Shown here: positions 59,838-64,000 of the stretch, in pieces | Layout: each line of letters begins with the position of its first letter | Numbering within the stretch: position 1 is the first letter of the stretch | Source: Sphingobacteriia bacterium | GTDB lineage: Bacteria; Bacteroidota; Bacteroidia; Chitinophagales; Chitinophagaceae | Direction: 5' to 3' | DNA length: 64,000 bases | Assembly (NCBI GenBank): GCA_017304675.1 | Contig: JAFKLS010000016.1 | Coordinates: forward strand, 620,001-684,000 | Position numbers and translations under genes: made by a program | Notes under the pieces: model-generated | The model's input: the letters and a program-made list of their open reading frames with translations, nothing else | The model's database searches: none | What the model was told of the DNA's origin: nothing

Positions 59838-60380
59838 TCAGGGTTGGGTTGTTTCTTTGTTTTTAACCGCATGTAGATATTGTTCACTTTGGCCTATAGG
59901 TATACTCAGGCTTTTCCAATTTTCGTTTTTACAAAGCCTGCCTAAATAAACAATCTGACCAACATGATACGGATAGTGCGCCAATTGCCTTAAAATAGCA
60001 TCGTATACATATAAAGGCTCTGTTCTAATACTAACTTCCTTTAAAAGGTCTTCCGGTTGCAAGCTGTTTAAACTATCGAACAAACATTTCCATCCTTCAT
60101 TCCAGAAAGATAAAATATCCTGTTTGCTCATTTGTGGTGTCAAAAATTCTGCATCTCTTTTTCGCCACTCTTTTTCGCCGTCTTCTGTTAAAAAATTCGT
60201 CCACCTGCTTAACATGTTACCATACATATGCTGTACAATAACGGCAATACAATTGCTTTCTGAAGAAGGCCGGAAAAAAAAGTCTTTCTCCTCTAATTGT
60301 TCAAAAGTTTTATCTCCTAAGCTTTTATAATAGGTAAACCTTTTAATAACATCTCTTAAAAACCCTTCGCCCAGTTGCAT
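59838..60380 (-). CDS. DUF1572 (DinB-like) protein
   Basis: The 180-residue four-helix-bundle protein opens MQLGEGFLRDVIKRFTYYKSL. It has histidines in IVQHMYGNMLSRW and LRQLAHYPYHVGQIVYLGR, positions typical of metal-binding DinB/YfiT-like families. The function is not established; some relatives are thiol transferases. It lies 2 bases after tyrS in the same direction, so they are cotranscribed. Confidence 0.85.
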   Translation of the reverse strand: MQLGEGFLRDVIKRFTYYKSLGDKTFEQLEEKDFFFRPSSESNCIAVIVQHMYGNMLSRWTNFLTEDGEKEWRKRDAEFLTPQMSKQDILSFWNEGWKCLFDSLNSLQPEDLLKEVSIRTEPLYVYDAILRQLAHYPYHVGQIVYLGRLCKNENWKSLSIPIGQSEQYLHAVKNKETTQP

Positions 60381-60382
60381 AA

Positions 60383-61666
60383 TTATATGGTTTTAACGAG
60401 GTAATAGTTTTTCTTTCCTTTTTGAACGAGCATGTATTTATCCTGTAACAGATCTTCTTTAACTACTGTAGATCTATCGCTGCCAACTTTTATTTTATTA
60501 ATGGCAATACCGCCACCCTGCAACATTTTTCTAGCTTCTCCTTTGCTCGGAAATATTTGTGTATCGGCCAAAAAACTTATCAGGTCATATCCTTCCAATA
60601 TTTGTTGTTTATTTATTTCAACAGTTGGTACTCCTTCCAGAACCTGTAACAACTGTTCTTCGTTTAATGCTTGAAGAATCTCTGCCGTATCGTTGCTAAA
60701 TAAAATATCACTTGCTTTTATTGCAAACTCATAATCTTCCTGGCTATGAACAAATACAGTTAACTCCTGTGCAAGCCTTTTCTGCAATATCCTGGTATGA
60801 GGGGCAATTGCATGCTCTGTCAGCAATTGTTCTACTTCTTCTTTAGATAAAAGCGTAAACATTTTAACCCATTTTTGAGCATCTTCATCGCTGGCATTTA
60901 ACCAGAATTGGTAAAATTGATAGGGAGATGTTTTTCGGGCATCTAACCACACATTGCCTTTTTCTGTTTTACCGAATTTGCCTCCGTCTGCTTTGGTAAC
61001 AAGCGGGCAGGTAAATGCAAAAGCTTCACCACCGGCCTTTCGGCGTATCAGCTCTGTTCCTGTAACAATATTGCCCCACTGATCACTGCCTCCCATTTGT
61101 AATTTGCAATTCTTGTTTTGGTATAACCAGTAAAAATCATAACCCTGCACGAGCTGATAGGTGAATTCTGTAAAACTCATTCCGTTTTCACCTTCAAGCC
61201 TTTTTCTTACACTGTCTTTTCCCATCATATAATTCACGGTAATGTGTTTCCCAACGTCGCGAATAAAATCCAGGAATGTAAAGCTTTTAAACCAATCGTA
61301 ATTGTTTACCATTACGGCTGCATTGGGCTTATCGGTATCGAAATCCAAAAATTTTTCTAATTGTTTTTTTACACCGGCCAGGTTATGTTTTAACGTAGCT
61401 TCATCTAATAAATTACGCTCTTCGCTTTTAAAGCTGGGATCGCCTATCATTCCGGTGGCGCCTCCAACCAATGCATAAGGTTTGTGCCCGGTTCTTTGTA
61501 AATGTACCAGTAGTAAAATAGGCACGAGGCTTCCTATATGCAGGCTGTCAGCCGTAGGATCAAACCCAATATAACCACTCGTCATCTCTTTATTCAGTTG
61601 TTCTTCCGTTCCCGGCATTATGTCCTGAACCAGCCCACGCCAACGTAATTCATCAATCAAATTCAT
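60383..61666 (-). CDS. tyrS: Tyrosyl-tRNA synthetase
   Basis: The protein has 427 residues. The HIGH-like motif is [13 protein letters not shown], the KMSKS-like loop is GKFGKTEKG, and a C-terminal S4 domain is [19 protein letters not shown]. It charges tRNA-Tyr. The leader has a -7-like TACATTTG on the reverse strand (61685-61692), 20-27 bases before the start. The gene is divergent from an RDD protein. Confidence 0.96.
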   Translation of the reverse strand: MNLIDELRWRGLVQDIMPGTEEQLNKEMTSGYIGFDPTADSLHIGSLVPILLLVHLQRTGHKPYALVGGATGMIGDPSFKSEERNLLDEATLKHNLAGVKKQLEKFLDFDTDKPNAAVMVNNYDWFKSFTFLDFIRDVGKHITVNYMMGKDSVRKRLEGENGMSFTEFTYQLVQGYDFYWLYQNKNCKLQMGGSDQWGNIVTGTELIRRKAGGEAFAFTCPLVTKADGGKFGKTEKGNVWLDARKTSPYQFYQFWLNASDEDAQKWVKMFTLLSKEEVEQLLTEHAIAPHTRILQKRLAQELTVFVHSQEDYEFAIKASDILFSNDTAEILQALNEEQLLQVLEGVPTVEINKQQILEGYDLISFLADTQIFPSKGEARKMLQGGGIAINKIKVGSDRSTVVKEDLLQDKYMLVQKGKKNYYLVKTI

Positions 61667-61684
61667 CGTTACTTATTTTTGCGA

Positions 61685-61692
61685 CAAATGTA
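61685..61692 (-). promoter_or_regulatory. -7 element of tyrS
   Basis: TACATTTG on the reverse strand fits TAnnTTTG and lies 18-26 bases before the start. Confidence 0.45.
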
Positions 61693-61707
61693 ATTACAAA
61701 TTAGCTT

Positions 61708-62085
61708 ATGAACAGGGTAGGAACAGGTACCAGAACTTTAAATTTTCTGATCGACACATTTATTATTTTTTGGATTGCTTATCTCGTATTCAAAATACAT
61801 AACTGGTATGTATTTTATTATGGTATTAAGCCGTATAATTTTTCATGGTTTTTTGGAGGGGTTTTGTTTGTGTACTACTTTCTGTTTGAAACCTTTTTTG
61901 CAAGAACACCGGGTAAATGGGCCACTTACAGTAAAGTGGTGAACGGGGCAGGGGAGAAACCGGGCTCAACCGCTGTTTTTTTAAGAAGTGTGGTAAGATT
62001 AACCATAATAGATATGTTCTTTATCCCTTTTCTGGATAAAACATTGCACGATTACGTGAGTAAAACAGAAGTAGTTGAGGTGTGA
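61708..62085 (+). CDS. RDD-family membrane protein
   Basis: The 125-residue protein opens MNRVGTGTRTLNFLIDTFI, the RDD signature region, with three hydrophobic segments and a FARTPGKWATYSKVVNG loop typical of the family. RDD proteins include transporters and membrane accessory factors; the role here is unknown. It is divergent from tyrS (41 bases) and convergent with a GNAT gene. Confidence 0.82.
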   Translation: MNRVGTGTRTLNFLIDTFIIFWIAYLVFKIHNWYVFYYGIKPYNFSWFFGGVLFVYYFLFETFFARTPGKWATYSKVVNGAGEKPGSTAVFLRSVVRLTIIDMFFIPFLDKTLHDYVSKTEVVEV

Positions 62086-62167
62086 TAAATGTTGAATGAT
62101 AAATTATGAATTTACTTGTATGAACTCATCACTCAGTTCTCTCATTCCTAATTCATAACTCATAATC
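62084..62167. repeat. Heptamer array between the RDD and GNAT genes
   Basis: Steps of seven from 62084: GATAAAT, GTTGAAT, GATAAAT, TATGAAT, TTACTTG, TATGAAC, TCATCAC, TCAGTTC, TCTCATT, CCTAATT, CATAACT and CATAATC. The first part and the last part are in opposite orientation. Confidence 0.75.
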
Positions 62168-62621
62168 CGGAAAGACTGCCAAAGCTTTTTCTCATTAAAA
62201 TTTCGTCAAACCCATTCACAATAAAATCTTTTAAAATACCCACTTCTTCATAACCTAATCTTTTATATAGTTTTTGCGCCTGGTGGTTGAAAAGGGAAAC
62301 ACAAATAAAAATATTGGGGGAAGTTCTCAGAATTTTCTCTTCTGCAAAACCAATAAGCTGGGAGCCTATGCCTTTGTCTCTTGCATTCTCGGCTACAGCC
62401 ACGGTTTGAATATAACCTTTAAATGTGCCTTGCATTTGTAAGATGATAAATCCTAACAGTACTCCTTTTTCTTTTGCCACAAACACTTCTCTGAAATTAC
62501 CCTCAAAAGCCTGCAAACACTGCTCATAATTGCGTTTTAACGTAATCCAGGGATCGGTATTTGCCATGATGGCTGCACATTCTTTAAAATCATTAGTATT
62601 TGTAGACTGTGTTATTTCCAT
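62160..62621 (-). CDS. GNAT-family N-acetyltransferase
   Basis: The 153-residue protein has the acetyl-CoA motif VAVAENARDKGIGSQLIGFAE and the LFNHQAQKLYKRLGYEEVG end typical of RimI-like GNAT enzymes. The substrate (an amine, amino acid or protein N-terminus) is unknown. It is divergent from the hscA gene with 116 bases between starts. Confidence 0.88.
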   Translation of the reverse strand: MEITQSTNTNDFKECAAIMANTDPWITLKRNYEQCLQAFEGNFREVFVAKEKGVLLGFIILQMQGTFKGYIQTVAVAENARDKGIGSQLIGFAEEKILRTSPNIFICVSLFNHQAQKLYKRLGYEEVGILKDFIVNGFDEILMRKSFGSLSGL

Positions 62622-62737
62622 GATTAAAAGTATTTAAATCTGCCTTAATGGCTAATTTCCTCTTTCGCAATTCATATAAAATTCAATTATCTATTTTTGC
62701 TGTCTTTAATTTTTCATTTTAATATCTTATTTCAAAC

Positions 62738-64000
62738 GTGGCAAAGATTGGCATTAACATAGCAACAGGAAGTTTACAACAATCTGAAATGATTGTGGGA
62801 ATTGATCTTGGAACTACCAATAGTCTTGTAGCAATTATTCATCCTGAATCTAAAAAACCGATAGCCCTAAAAGAACACGATAGTAGCAGCCTCGTGCCCA
62901 GCGTGGTACATTTTGATGCTTTGGAAAATGCTATTGTTGGAGAGCTGGCCAAAACTTTTTTGGAAACAGACCCTGCCAATACTATTTTCTCTGCTAAACG
63001 ATTAATGGGTAAGAGTTATAACGATATTAAACAAAACGCTTCCTTTTTCACTTATAAAGTAATTGATAATAACGATGATAGTTTGGTGAAAGTACAGGTG
63101 GGGCAACAGTTCTATTCTCCAATAGACCTGTCTTCTTTTATTCTGAAAGAATTGAAATCAAGAGCTGAACACATTTTAAAAACGCCGGTAACCAAAGCTG
63201 TTATTACCGTGCCCGCTTATTTTAATGATGCCCAGCGGCAGGCAACAAGAGATGCCGGAAAACTTGCCGGTTTGGATGTATTACGTATTGTGAATGAACC
63301 AACCGCCGCAGCCCTGGCTTATGGCCTCGGCTTGGAAAAAGATGCAGATAAAACCATTGCCGTATACGATTTGGGAGGAGGAACTTTTGATATTTCTATT
63401 CTGAAAATAACCAATGGCATTTTTGAAGTGCTGAGTACAAATGGCGACACATACCTGGGTGGGGATGATTTTGACAGGGCTATTGTAAAATATTGGATGA
63501 ACGAAATTGGCATGGCCGATACCGACTTGCAAGCAAGCAAAGAATTGTCGCAAGGCTTAAGGCTGCGGGCAGAAGAAGCAAAAAAACACCTGAGTATCCA
63601 TGATGTGTTTTCTGTTGATTTTAACGGAGATAAACTTTCTATTACAAAAAACACTTTCGAAGAGCTTATTCAGCCCTTTATTGAAAAAACACTTAAATGC
63701 TGCGTCAACGCCTTACAAGATGCAGGACTGAAAGCAACGGATATAGAAACAGTAGTAATGGTAGGTGGTAGTACAAGGGTACCTGCAGTAAAGAATGCAG
63801 TGAGCAGTTTGTTCAATCAACCGGTGCATGACGAAGTAAACCCGGATGAGGTTGTGGCTTTAGGAGCAGCTGTGCAGGCAGATATTTTGGCAGGTAACAA
63901 TAAAGAATTTTTATTGCTAGATATAACACCATTAAGCCTTGGCATTGAAACAATGGGTGGATTAATGGATGTATTGATTCCCAGGAACTCAAAAATACCC
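62738..64000 (+). CDS. hscA: Hsp70-type chaperone HscA, 3' end cut by the window
   Basis: The first 421 residues are seen, from a GTG at 62738 (read [17 protein letters not shown]); an ATG at 62789 is an alternative. The reading frame is open to the end of the window. It has the Hsp70 ATPase core: [29 protein letters not shown] and [14 protein letters not shown], then [20 protein letters not shown] leading into the substrate domain. The linker and the LGIETMGG block match HscA better than DnaK, as does the short N-terminal lead. It would aid iron-sulfur cluster transfer. No hscB or iscU is visible in the window. Confidence 0.88.
   Translation, partial: MAKIGINIATGSLQQSEMIVGIDLGTTNSLVAIIHPESKKPIALKEHDSSSLVPSVVHFDALENAIVGELAKTFLETDPANTIFSAKRLMGKSYNDIKQNASFFTYKVIDNNDDSLVKVQVGQQFYSPIDLSSFILKELKSRAEHILKTPVTKAVITVPAYFNDAQRQATRDAGKLAGLDVLRIVNEPTAAALAYGLGLEKDADKTIAVYDLGGGTFDISILKITNGIFEVLSTNGDTYLGGDDFDRAIVKYWMNEIGMADTDLQASKELSQGLRLRAEEAKKHLSIHDVFSVDFNGDKLSITKNTFEELIQPFIEKTLKCCVNALQDAGLKATDIETVVMVGGSTRVPAVKNAVSSLFNQPVHDEVNPDEVVALGAAVQADILAGNNKEFLLLDITPLSLGIETMGGLMDVLIPRNSKIP

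Overview
The window looks like a chromosome segment from a member of the Bacteroidota, most likely Chitinophagaceae-like. The base composition is low-GC. Several genes are preceded by the Bacteroidota sigma -7 element (TAnnTTTG), and ribosomal genes lack obvious Shine-Dalgarno sequences. Lineage-typical genes are present: LytTR regulator with LytS-like kinase, DUF4288, DUF6702-HupE-M1 peptidase, TamB-like giant protein and a UvrA copy. No rRNA, tRNA or CRISPR array was recognised.

Positions 1 to about 24,900 form an accessory island. In order it holds: structured non-coding DNA; ssb and a DUF932 plasmid/phage-type protein; a small metal operon (ArsR regulator, MerT-MerP fusion, GDCCVxC mini-protein) with a well-defined promoter/operator; a stand-alone RadC/JAB protein; a complete type I Wadjet system (jetA-jetB-jetC-jetD); a tightly linked two-gene unit (PLD-domain protein plus a 690-residue methionine-poor protein) that I cannot assign to a described system; a mobilization module (multi-hairpin oriT candidate, MobC, MOBP-type relaxase, VirD4-like coupling protein); a LexA/UmuD-like S24 regulator; and a Thoeris-type locus with one ThsA (SIR2-SLOG) and four TIR or TIR-like proteins. 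A reverse-strand YhcG/DUF1016 nuclease gene, carrying in-frame perfect palindromes, closes the island. There is a coupling protein but no mating-pore genes and no integrase in view. The element therefore looks mobilizable, or is a cut-off part of a larger ICE whose integrase lies to the left.

Positions about 25,000 to 64,000 are core chromosome. They hold a LytS/LytT two-component pair with DUF4288 and LiaF-like genes; an EamA transporter; an unusual exported glutamate/aspartate-racemase-like protein; dapD; a cysteine desulfurase; a phosphoglucosamine/phosphomannomutase; a methyltransferase; PAP2 phosphatase and two GT39 mannosyl/arabinosyl-type transferases; a NarL-type two-component pair; DUF6702-HupE-M1 peptidase; an ECF sigma factor; uvrA; the alpha ribosomal operon (infA-rpmJ-rpsM-rpsK-rpsD-rpoA-rplQ); carA; aroQ; tamB-like; DUF1572; tyrS; RDD; GNAT; and the start of hscA.

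The defence content (Wadjet, Thoeris, the PLD/Met-poor pair, RadC, YhcG) makes the first 25 kb a mobile defence island. The most unexpected sequence-level pattern is in the core half: at least nine intergenic gaps are filled with degenerate seven-base tandem arrays, several of them mirrored into inverted halves around a central loop. I found none in the island.
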